From assembly GCA_015487255.1 (NCBI GenBank), contig WFQA01000279.1, positions 1 to 7,325 of the forward strand: 7,325 nucleotides of DNA. The letters run 5' to 3'. Within the stretch, counting starts at the first letter, position 1, and every line of letters starts with the position of its first letter. This stretch comes from Paracoccaceae bacterium. GTDB lineage: Bacteria; Pseudomonadota; Alphaproteobacteria; Rhodobacterales; Rhodobacteraceae. Of this stretch, positions 1-6,158 are shown piece by piece. The notes beneath the pieces are model-generated. The model ran no database searches and was not told the DNA's origin. It worked only from the letters and a program-made list of their open reading frames with translations. The position numbers and the translations under genes were made by a program.

Positions 1-28
1 TAATTATCCTGACCATTCCTGCCATGAG

Positions 29-1105
29 ATGGCGGCAAAATACACCTGCCCCATGCACCCGGAGGTGGTGAGTGACGCGCCGGGGAACTGCCCCAAATGC
101 GGCATGAATCTTGTGTCGGAAGAGGAAAAGGGCGAATCGCACCATGGCCACGGGGCCATGCATGATCATGATGGCCATGCGCACGGCGCGCCCCAAGAGG
201 ATGACGGGATCGAGCCGGGGTTCATGTCGATGATCGAGATGACCGAGGGCACGCCTCGCAGCAGTGACGGGCTGCAGATGGAGTGGATCACCGTGCCCTT
301 TGGCCCGTTTTTCCCCGGCCTGCCAGGCGGTATGGGGCTGGAGTTCACCCTTGATGGCGATGATGTGGTCGAGGCCAGGGCACACAGCTTTGTGCCTTAT
401 AATGACCCGTTGGCCCATGGCCCGCTGGCCCCGGTTGAATATATCAACCGGCTGGTTGCTCAAATGCCACTGGCCCCGGTGGCCTACCACCTGCTGGCCT
501 GCCGGGCGATCAGCGCGGCGGCCGGGGGGGTGGCTTTGGAAGATGGCAAGGCGGCACTGGCGCGGGAGCGTATCAGCAGCCATCTGCGCTGGCTCTTCGG
601 GCTTGGCCGCCAAACCGGGCTGAGCAAGGTAGAGCGCAAATCGGCCGCGCTGCAGCTGGCAATCCGCACGGCTGATCCGGTGGATATCAAGCGGCTGGCA
701 CCGGCGCTGCGGCGCCTGGTCAGGCAGGTTGAAACCACCCGGTTTTTAATGCGGCGGCTGGCCAGGGCCGGGCAGGGGGCGGATGCCGCCGGGCGGTTGC
801 GGGCAAGGCTGGGTGAAATCCTCGAAAGCCTTGCCGAGCTCGAGATGGCGGATGCGATCACCCTGCCGGATATGCCCGAGATCGGCCAGGCCCCGGGCCA
901 TGGCCATGCCAGCATAAAAACCCCGCGCGGCACGGCCAGCCTGCATGTGGAGCTGGCGGATGGCAAGGTGGTTGCCGCCAGGCTTGATACCCCCTCGGCC
1001 CGCGATATCTCCCTTGTGGCCCCGCTTACGCAGAAATGCGAGCTGGGCGATGCGCTGGTGGCGGTGGCCGCGCTTGATCTCTCGCCTTGGGAGATGCATC
1101 CATGA
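29..1105 (+). CDS. Heavy-metal-binding domain fused to a degenerate NuoD (complex I 49 kDa)/hydrogenase-large-subunit-like domain
   Basis: 358 residues from the ATG at 29. Residues 5-28 form a heavy-metal-binding domain of the kind found at the start of copper ATPases and CusB-type proteins: Y-T-C7-P-M-H10-P, then P-G-N-C21-P-K-C24-G-M26. A linker follows with seven histidines between 38 and 52, likely also metal binding. From about 84 the protein resembles NuoD: GPFFPGLPGG then L-x-F-T-L-D-G-D (92-111) in the place of the GPQHPATHG strand pair, ERISSHLRWL (180-189) matching the NuoD R-I-x-SHL-W helix, and a C-terminal block (TPRG at 298, GDALVAVAALDLSPWE at 340-355) matching the NuoD end. 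The quinone-site His and the GY-x-HRG motif are absent, as are the paired CxxC nickel motifs of hydrogenases, so catalysis is unlikely; a structural or sensing role is inferred. It is shorter than usual NuoD (about 400). The reading frame stays open to base 2 and no Shine-Dalgarno precedes 29, so the true start may lie upstream. It overlaps the next gene by 4 bases (ATGA). Confidence 0.82.
   Translation: MAAKYTCPMHPEVVSDAPGNCPKCGMNLVSEEEKGESHHGHGAMHDHDGHAHGAPQEDDGIEPGFMSMIEMTEGTPRSSDGLQMEWITVPFGPFFPGLPGGMGLEFTLDGDDVVEARAHSFVPYNDPLAHGPLAPVEYINRLVAQMPLAPVAYHLLACRAISAAAGGVALEDGKAALARERISSHLRWLFGLGRQTGLSKVERKSAALQLAIRTADPVDIKRLAPALRRLVRQVETTRFLMRRLARAGQGADAAGRLRARLGEILESLAELEMADAITLPDMPEIGQAPGHGHASIKTPRGTASLHVELADGKVVAARLDTPSARDISLVAPLTQKCELGDALVAVAALDLSPWEMHP
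1089..1093 (+). promoter_or_regulatory. Ribosome binding site for the nuoH-like gene
   Basis: GGGAG lies 8 bases before the ATG at 1102, inside the end of the preceding gene. It decides the start: a TTG at 1087 in the same frame has no better site and would add only five residues, whereas ATG 1102 gives the ATGA stop/start overlap also used at other junctions of this operon. Confidence 0.6.
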
Positions 1106-2001
1106 GCACGGTAATTTTGCTGCTTTCGCTGGCGCTTGGCACCTATGTGGTGGCGGTGCTGGAGCAATGGGCCAGCACCAACCGGCTGCGGCTGGCCGGG
1201 CCGGTTATCTCGGCGCTGCGGCTGCTGGGGCAGGAAAACATCCTGCCGCGCAAATCGGACCGGCTGTTTTTTGAGGTCGGGCCGGTATTGCTGCTGATCG
1301 CGGCGCTGCTCTCGCTGGCGATCATCCCGCTGGCACCGGGGCTGATTGCCACCGACCTTGCCACCGGGGCGCTGTTTTTCAATGCGGCGCTGGCCTATGT
1401 GCTGGTGGCGATGATCATGGCGGGCTGGGGGCCGGATGGCGCTTATGGCATGATCGGCGGCTGGCGGTTTTTGGGCCAGCTCATTGCTTACGCGATGCTG
1501 GTGGTGATGCCGATCACCACTGTTGCCATGCGGGCGGAATCACTTTCCACCATTGATATCGTCACCTCGCAGGAAATGTTATGGAATATCGCTTATCAGC
1601 CATTGGGTTTTGCGCTGTTTGTCTTTGCCGGCATGGCGATGGCCTTTGTACCGCCGTTTGATCTGCCGGTGGCCACGGGTGAGCTGGCTGGCGGGGTCGA
1701 GGCCGAATATACCGGGGCGCGGCGCATTGTGTTTAGGCTGGGGCGGATGGTGCTGATCCTGTCGGTTTCTTCGGCGATCGTGGTGTTTTATCTGGGTGGC
1801 TGGCTCGGGCCATGGCTGCCGGCATGGGCCTGGAGCATGATCAAGATATTATCGGTGGCGGCGCTGATGCTGCTGGGCGGGCGCATGCTGCCGCGCATTC
1901 GCGAGGCCACCTTGCTGGCCTGGTGCTGGAAGCTGGGTATTCCGCTGGCTTTGGCCAATATCTTTTTGGTGGGAATTCTGGTTTTGGTGGTGCCGTTATG
2001 A
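1102..2001 (+). CDS. nuoH: NuoH-like complex I membrane subunit with degenerate quinone/E-channel residues
   Basis: 299 residues with about eight hydrophobic segments, shorter than typical NuoH (about 320-350). NuoH (ND1) normally anchors the peripheral arm and lines the quinone cavity. Family landmarks seen: QENILP-x-x-SDRLFF (44-57), MAGWGPDGAYGMIGGWRFLGQLIAY (106-130), PLGFALF (167-173), PPFDLP (184-189), GEL and EYTG (193-205), YLGGW (230-234) and LPRIRE...WCWKLGIPLAL (263-284). Departures are marked: the ER...Q-x-RxGPN-x-VG loop after TM1 is shortened and unrecognisable (EQWASTNRLRLAGP, 21-34); the Glu of the SYE motif is Ala131; AETNR before PFDLP reads AMAFV (179-183), losing Glu, Asn and Arg; PEAESEL reads PVATGEL, losing two of three Glu (Val190, Thr192). 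Glu194 and Glu202 remain. The frame is intact and hydrophobicity is preserved, so it is a functional but divergent gene, not a pseudogene. It overlaps nuoJ by 4 bases, leaving no room for nuoI. Confidence 0.88.
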   Translation: MSTVILLLSLALGTYVVAVLEQWASTNRLRLAGPVISALRLLGQENILPRKSDRLFFEVGPVLLLIAALLSLAIIPLAPGLIATDLATGALFFNAALAYVLVAMIMAGWGPDGAYGMIGGWRFLGQLIAYAMLVVMPITTVAMRAESLSTIDIVTSQEMLWNIAYQPLGFALFVFAGMAMAFVPPFDLPVATGELAGGVEAEYTGARRIVFRLGRMVLILSVSSAIVVFYLGGWLGPWLPAWAWSMIKILSVAALMLLGGRMLPRIREATLLAWCWKLGIPLALANIFLVGILVLVVPL

Positions 2002-2558
2002 GCGTGCAACTGGTGTTTTTGCTGGCTTTCGGGCTGGCGGCGGTGTGGTTTGGCATTGTGGTGTTTCGCACCCATTCCATGGTGCGCTCGGCCTTGGCGC
2101 TGCTGTTTTCACAAACCGCAATCGGCGCGATGTTTCTGGTGATGCAGACCGAGTTTCTCGGGGTGTTGCAGATTATGATGATGGCGACCGAGATGAGCAT
2201 CATGGCGATTTTCATGGTGATGTTCATGATGGACCCGGGCGGCCTGGGCGAGATGGATATGAAGCACCAGCGCAAGCTCTCACTCGGGGCCGGGATACTG
2301 GCCTTTGCTGGCGCCACCGCATTGGCGCTGCTGGCTGATTGGGGCCCGATCGCAACCGAGATCCCCGATGCGGGCGAGCAGGTGCGGCTGCTGGGCTTTG
2401 AGCTGCTGGGCCGCTCGATGCTGATTTTTGAAAGCGCCGGGCTGACGATCCTGACCGCGATGATAGCCGCCACCGCGATGGCGGTGCAGGCGGCAAACCG
2501 GCCAGAACCGGCTGCTCCAGACAGGGGGCCAGATAGGGGAAAACAGCATGGCCATTGA
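1998..2558 (+). CDS. nuoJ: NuoJ-like complex I membrane subunit
   Basis: 186 residues, normal for NuoJ (ND6), which sits between NuoH and the antiporter-like subunits and contributes to the lateral water wire. Start ATG 1998 overlaps the nuoH stop as ATGA; the open frame runs further upstream into nuoH but that part is a shadow. Conserved points: THSMVRSALALLF (25-37) in the place of the NPVxSALxL motif, TEFLGVLQI (51-59), FMVMFMMDPGGL (72-83) ending TM3, and a C-terminal GRSMLIFESAGLTILTAMIAATAMA (138-162) matching the last TM with its F-E pair. In TM3 the usual tyrosine and Gly-Ala pair (Y-x-GA, site of the pi-bulge) read Met62, Thr64 and Glu65, which puts an acidic residue in the membrane. 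The hydrophilic tail is rich in Pro, Asp and Arg. It overlaps nuoK by 11 bases. Confidence 0.88.
   Translation: MSVQLVFLLAFGLAAVWFGIVVFRTHSMVRSALALLFSQTAIGAMFLVMQTEFLGVLQIMMMATEMSIMAIFMVMFMMDPGGLGEMDMKHQRKLSLGAGILAFAGATALALLADWGPIATEIPDAGEQVRLLGFELLGRSMLIFESAGLTILTAMIAATAMAVQAANRPEPAAPDRGPDRGKQHGH
2535..2540 (+). promoter_or_regulatory. Ribosome binding site for the nuoK-like gene
   Basis: AGGGGA ends 7 bases before ATG 2548 and lies inside the last codons of nuoJ. It supports the 2548 start and the 11-base overlap. Confidence 0.65.
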
Positions 2559-2859
2559 GCTTATCGTAACATTGATCATGGCGGCGGGGCTGTTTGGCAC
2601 CGGGGTTTATGGCGCGCTTTCGCAAACCAATCTGGTGATGATCATGATGGGGATCGAGCTGATTCTGGCCGCCGGGCTGCTCAACTTGGTGGCGTTTTGG
2701 CGCTATCTGCACCCTGAAGCGATCGAGGCGCAGATGTTTGTGCTAATAGTGATGACGGTGATGGCGGTGGAAATGGCCGTCGGCTTTGGCGTGGCGATTG
2801 CGCGCTTTCGCTCGCGCGGCTCGGTGGAGATGGAAGAAGCACGGGAGCTGAAAGGATGA
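2548..2859 (+). CDS. nuoK: NuoK-like complex I membrane subunit (MnhC/ND4L family)
   Basis: 103 residues with three membrane helices, the standard NuoK length. NuoK (ND4L) pairs with NuoJ and provides two intramembrane glutamates in the proton path. Both are present: Glu37 in MGIELIL (equivalent to E. coli Glu36) and Glu75 in MAVEMAVGF (equivalent to E. coli Glu72). GVYGALSQTNLVMIMMGIELILAAGLLNLVAF (19-50) follows the family pattern closely, including GxYGxL-x-x-xNL in helix 1-2 and L-N near the end of helix 2; the LKG tail is also typical. This is one of the best conserved genes of the operon, which argues that ion translocation is under selection. Start supported by AGGGGA 7 bases upstream; stop overlaps nuoL as ATGA. 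Confidence 0.93.
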   Translation: MAIELIVTLIMAAGLFGTGVYGALSQTNLVMIMMGIELILAAGLLNLVAFWRYLHPEAIEAQMFVLIVMTVMAVEMAVGFGVAIARFRSRGSVEMEEARELKG

Positions 2860-4676
2860 GCGCGCTCGGGGTGGTGATACTCGCGCCGGTCTTGGCGGCG
2901 ATGCTGGTTTTGCTGTTGCGGCAATGGGCCGGGGTGGTGGCCGCGGGTGGCGCTTTGATTGCGCTGCTGGCCAGTATGTGGCTGCTTTACGGGGCGGTTT
3001 CGGGCGCGCCCGCGGCTCTGGTGCTGCCCGGCCTGCCTCGCATGCCGCTGCTGCTTGAGGCCGGTTCACTAACCGCGATCCTTTCGCTGATGGTGGCGGT
3101 GGTGGCGTTTTTCGTGCTGATCTTTGCCGTGGGCTATATGGCGCATGACCGTGAAAAACCGAGGTTTTTTGCCACCATGCTGATGTTTGTCGCGGCGATG
3201 CAGCTTCTGGTGCTCTCGGCGGATTGGATCACGCTGCTGGCGGCGTGGGAGCTGATCGGGGTTTCGAGCTATCTGTTGATCGGGTTCTGGCATGGCAAGC
3301 CCGGAGTGGCCGGGGCGGCGACACGGGCGTTTATCTATACGCGCAGTGCTGACCTTGGGCTTTATATCGGGGCGTTTTTACTGATCGGCCTGGCAGGCAC
3401 CAGCGAGATTTCCGCCAGTCTGGCCACTACCGGCACCCCGGCAATGGTGGCGGGGCTGTTGCTGCTGGTGGCGGCGATGGGCAAATCGGCACAAGTGCCT
3501 TTGAATGACTGGCTACAGCGCGCCATGGCCGGGCCTACACCGGTTTCGGCATTGCTGCACTCGGCCACGCTGGTGGCGGCGGGGGCGATCTTGCTGATCC
3601 GCATCGCGCCGATGCTGCCCGCGCAAACCCTTGTGGTTGTCGGGCTGGTCGGGGGTGTTACCACTATGGTGACCGGGCTGATCGCGCTGGGCGAGAAGGA
3701 TCTCAAGCGGTTGTTGGCGGCCTCGACCTCCAGCCAATACGGGCTGATGCTGCTGGCCATCGGGGCCGGGGCCTGGGTGGTGGCATTGCTGCATCTGCTT
3801 GCCCATGCGGCGATCAAAAGCGGGTTGTTTTTGGGGGCCGGGGTGTTTCAGCATGCGCGCGGCTCGACCCTGATGGATGATATCGCCGGGGCCGGGCGGG
3901 CGCAGCCAAGGGTGTTTGCCGGGTTTACCCTGGCGGCGCTGGCGCTGGCGGGCTTGCCGCCACTGGCCGGGTTTTTCTCCAAGGATGCGATAATTGCGGC
4001 GGCGCTGGCCTCGCCCGGGGCGGCGTGGCTGTTGCCGCTGGGGCTGGCGGGCACGGTTTTGACCGGGGCCTATATGGCCCGCGCGCTGATGCAGCTTTGG
4101 CAGCCGACCAGCATCGCCGCACCCGATGATGAAAACCTGCGCTGGATGGGCTGGGGCTTGGCCGGGGTGGTGGCTTTGGCGGTGGGGCTTGGCGCTGCCT
4201 TTCCGGCGCTGGAGGCATTGCTGGGCGAAAAAATGGTGGTCAGCACCCTGGCGATGATGCTGGGGCTGGGCGCGGCGGCGATCGGGCTGTTGCTGGGTTG
4301 GTTTGTTGCCCCGCGCGTGTTGCTCGGGCCGCTTTATGCCTGGGCGCAAAACGGCTTTGCCATTGCGGGCGGCATGGATGCGTTGGTGCTGCGCCCGGCC
4401 ATGGCCATGGCGCGGGCCTGTAACCGGGTGGAGGCCGGGATCTATGCCGGCGTGCTTGGCTTTGGCCGCGCCATGATGCACCTTGGCCGGGGCACCCGCT
4501 TTACCGACGAGGCCGGGATAGATGGCACGATCTTTGGCTTTGTGCGCGCCACCATCCGCTCGGGCAAACGCGCCCGCCTGCTGCAAAGCGCGATGATCCA
4601 TCGCTCGCTGGCGCTGACCATTACCGCAACCGGCATTCTTGCCATCGGGCTATTCGCTGCCCCGCTGTTTTATTAA
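2856..4676 (+). CDS. nuoL: NuoL-like antiporter-type subunit with C-terminal lateral extension
   Basis: 606 residues, close to the usual NuoL (about 610-640), with roughly 15-16 membrane helices. NuoL (ND5) is the distal Mrp-antiporter-like ion-translocating subunit. Translocation residues visible: Glu132 in AWELIGVSSYLLIGFW (E. coli Glu144), Asp166 (E. coli Asp178), Lys210 in GKSAQVPL (Lys229), His235 in SALLHSATLVAAG, Lys284 in KDLKRLLAASTSSQ, His313 and His317 in LHLLAHA, Lys321 (Lys342) and Lys376-Asp377 in GLPPLAGFFSKD (Lys399/Asp400). GPTPVSALLH (226-235) is a clear family signature. The LPDAM turn reads LQRAM (220-224). The region 510-606, ending in KRARLLQSAMIHRSLALTITATGILAIGLF, fits the amphipathic lateral helix and last TM that distinguish NuoL from NuoM/N and from isolated DabB-type proteins. 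GGGAG (2843-2847) lies 8 bases before the ATG; start overlaps the nuoK stop by 4 bases. Confidence 0.94.
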   Translation: MSALGVVILAPVLAAMLVLLLRQWAGVVAAGGALIALLASMWLLYGAVSGAPAALVLPGLPRMPLLLEAGSLTAILSLMVAVVAFFVLIFAVGYMAHDREKPRFFATMLMFVAAMQLLVLSADWITLLAAWELIGVSSYLLIGFWHGKPGVAGAATRAFIYTRSADLGLYIGAFLLIGLAGTSEISASLATTGTPAMVAGLLLLVAAMGKSAQVPLNDWLQRAMAGPTPVSALLHSATLVAAGAILLIRIAPMLPAQTLVVVGLVGGVTTMVTGLIALGEKDLKRLLAASTSSQYGLMLLAIGAGAWVVALLHLLAHAAIKSGLFLGAGVFQHARGSTLMDDIAGAGRAQPRVFAGFTLAALALAGLPPLAGFFSKDAIIAAALASPGAAWLLPLGLAGTVLTGAYMARALMQLWQPTSIAAPDDENLRWMGWGLAGVVALAVGLGAAFPALEALLGEKMVVSTLAMMLGLGAAAIGLLLGWFVAPRVLLGPLYAWAQNGFAIAGGMDALVLRPAMAMARACNRVEAGIYAGVLGFGRAMMHLGRGTRFTDEAGIDGTIFGFVRATIRSGKRARLLQSAMIHRSLALTITATGILAIGLFAAPLFY

Positions 4677-4680
4677 GGAG
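4675..4680 (+). promoter_or_regulatory. Strong ribosome binding site for the nuoM-like gene
   Basis: AAGGAG overlaps the nuoL TAA stop and sits 8 bases before ATG 4689. It is the clearest Shine-Dalgarno in the window and occupies the only true intergenic gap (12 bases). Confidence 0.8.
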
Positions 4681-4688
4681 ATCAAACC

Positions 4689-6158
4689 ATGATCCCAGTT
4701 ATTTCCCTTGCCGTTTTCCTGCCGCTGGCCGCCGGATTGCTGTTGATGGCCCTGCCGAAAAGCTCCAGCAGGCTGGCGCACGGGGTTGGTATCGGAGCCA
4801 GTGCGCTGACCTTTCTGCTCACCTTGGTGATCTGGGCGCGCGGGGTGGTGCCCGGCGGCTTTGCCCAGGTGGAGGAGGTGAGCTGGATAGAGGCCGTAGG
4901 GGCGGCTTACCGGGTGGGGGTGGATGGGCTCAGCCTGCCGCTGGTGCTGCTCACTTCGTTGTTGTTTTTGCTGGGGTTTATCTATCAGGCCAAATCCGCT
5001 GATCGGGCGCGCAGCTTTACCATCCTGATGCTGATGCTGGAAACCGCCTCGATCGGCACATTCGTGGCGCTGGATGCGCTGCTGTTTTATGTGTTTTTCG
5101 AGGTCTCGCTGGTGTCGATGTATTTCATGATCGCCGGCTGGGGCGGGGCGGAGCGGCAGCGCGCGGCGTTGATGTTTTTCATCTATACCCTGCTGGGCAG
5201 CCTGCCATTGCTGCTGGCAATTCTGGGGCTGTTTCTGGCCTCTGACCCCTATACGTTTGACATGCGGCTCTGGATCGAGGCGCCGCCATTGGTGGGGATC
5301 GGGGCGATGCTGGCGCTGATTGCCATGCTGTTTACCTTTGCGGTGAAAATACCGGCCTTTCCGGTGCATACATGGCTACCGGCGGCGCATGTGCAGGCAC
5401 CAACGGTTGGCTCGGTCATTCTGGCCGGGGTGATGCTGAAATTCGGCACCTATGGCTTGGTGCGCTTTGCGCTGCAAATGACCCCGGATGCGTTTCGCCA
5501 GATCGGGGTGGTGGTGCTGGCTGTGGGGGTGGTCGGGGCGATATATGGCGCGTTTGTGGCGCTGGCGCAGAGCGATATAAAACGCATGGTCGCCTATACC
5601 TCGGTTAACCACATGGGCTATGTGGTGATCGCGGTGGCCATCGCGGCGCTGGCGACAGACCCGGGTATGCGGGCAATTGCGCTGGATGGCGCGATCTTGC
5701 AGATGATCAGCCACGGGCTGGTGACCGGCGCGCTGTTTTTCCTTGTCGGCATGCTGAAAGACCGCGCCCATACCCGCGAGATGGATGAGATGGGCGGGCT
5801 GCTCAAAGTGGTGCCGGTGCTGGGCTGGACCTATATATTAATGGCCTTTGCCTCATTGGGCCTGCCGGGGTTGGCGCATTTTCCCGCCGAGTTCCAGATC
5901 TTTCTCGCCACGCTTAATGTCTCGCCCTGGGCGGTGGTATCGATACTGGCGATTGTGGTGGTGGCCGGGCTTTACCTGCGCTCGATCAGCATGGTGTTTT
6001 TGGGTGAGCCGGATAAAAAATGGCTTGGCATGCCTGATCTTGACCGGCGCGAGGTGATCGTGCTGGTGCCTTTGATCGTGCTGACCATCCTGATTGGCAT
6101 TGCGCCCTCCTGGTTGCTTGATCTGATCCATATCACCACTGCAAGCATGGGGTTCTGA
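4689..6158 (+). CDS. nuoM: NuoM-like antiporter-type subunit
   Basis: 489 residues, near the usual 490-510 for NuoM (ND4), with about 14 membrane helices. It is the central antiporter-like ion channel subunit. Signatures: YRVGVDGLSLPLVLLT (74-89), LFYVFFEVSLVSMYFMIAGWGG (132-153) with Glu138 (E. coli Glu144), FAVKIPAFPVHTWLP (217-231) with Lys220 (Lys234), APTVGSVILAGVMLKFGTYGLVRF (237-260) with Lys251 (Lys265), SDIKRMVAYTSVNHMGYVV (295-313) with His308, QMISHGLVTGALFFLVGML (338-356) with His342, DRAHTREMDEMGGL (358-371), and GLPGLAHFPAEFQIFL (391-406) with Glu401 (E. coli Glu407). Small departures: LPDAH reads LPAAH (230-234), and the invariant-looking ML-x-PMY reads SLVSMY. All core charge residues are in place, so ion translocation is likely retained. 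It follows nuoL after 12 bases and its stop overlaps the nuoN start by one base (TGATG). Confidence 0.94.
   Translation: MIPVISLAVFLPLAAGLLLMALPKSSSRLAHGVGIGASALTFLLTLVIWARGVVPGGFAQVEEVSWIEAVGAAYRVGVDGLSLPLVLLTSLLFLLGFIYQAKSADRARSFTILMLMLETASIGTFVALDALLFYVFFEVSLVSMYFMIAGWGGAERQRAALMFFIYTLLGSLPLLLAILGLFLASDPYTFDMRLWIEAPPLVGIGAMLALIAMLFTFAVKIPAFPVHTWLPAAHVQAPTVGSVILAGVMLKFGTYGLVRFALQMTPDAFRQIGVVVLAVGVVGAIYGAFVALAQSDIKRMVAYTSVNHMGYVVIAVAIAALATDPGMRAIALDGAILQMISHGLVTGALFFLVGMLKDRAHTREMDEMGGLLKVVPVLGWTYILMAFASLGLPGLAHFPAEFQIFLATLNVSPWAVVSILAIVVVAGLYLRSISMVFLGEPDKKWLGMPDLDRREVIVLVPLIVLTILIGIAPSWLLDLIHITTASMGF

Noticed and set aside
29..180. First gene as a P-type copper ATPase fragment
   Set aside because: The metal-binding domain is shared with such ATPases, but no DKTGT, CPC or TGE motif follows; the frame continues into NuoD-like sequence.
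29..1105. First gene as a true NiFe hydrogenase large subunit
   Set aside because: No R-x-C-x-x-C near the N-terminus and no D-P-C-x-x-C at the C-terminus; only NuoD-like structural blocks remain.
484..1167. Antisense open frame (227 codons) opposite the first gene
   Set aside because: Low-complexity Ser/Ala/Arg composition, no recognisable motif, no ribosome site; the sense strand carries the conserved metal-binding and NuoD-like motifs.
1812..1997. Upstream extension of nuoJ into nuoH
   Set aside because: The added residues do not resemble NuoJ and overlap conserved NuoH C-terminal sequence; ATG 1998 with the ATGA overlap gives the standard NuoJ length.
1102..2001. nuoH-like gene as a pseudogene because of many lost conserved residues
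   Set aside because: The frame is intact, membrane helices and many family motifs are kept, and it is translationally coupled on both sides; divergence looks functional.
3513..4601. Long antisense open frame (362 codons) opposite nuoL
   Set aside because: Rich in Gln, His, Arg and Pro with no domain pattern; it is the GC-rich shadow of a strongly conserved NuoL gene.
4650..5369. Antisense open frame (239 codons) opposite nuoM
   Set aside because: Gln/His/Arg-rich shadow of NuoM without any protein-like pattern.
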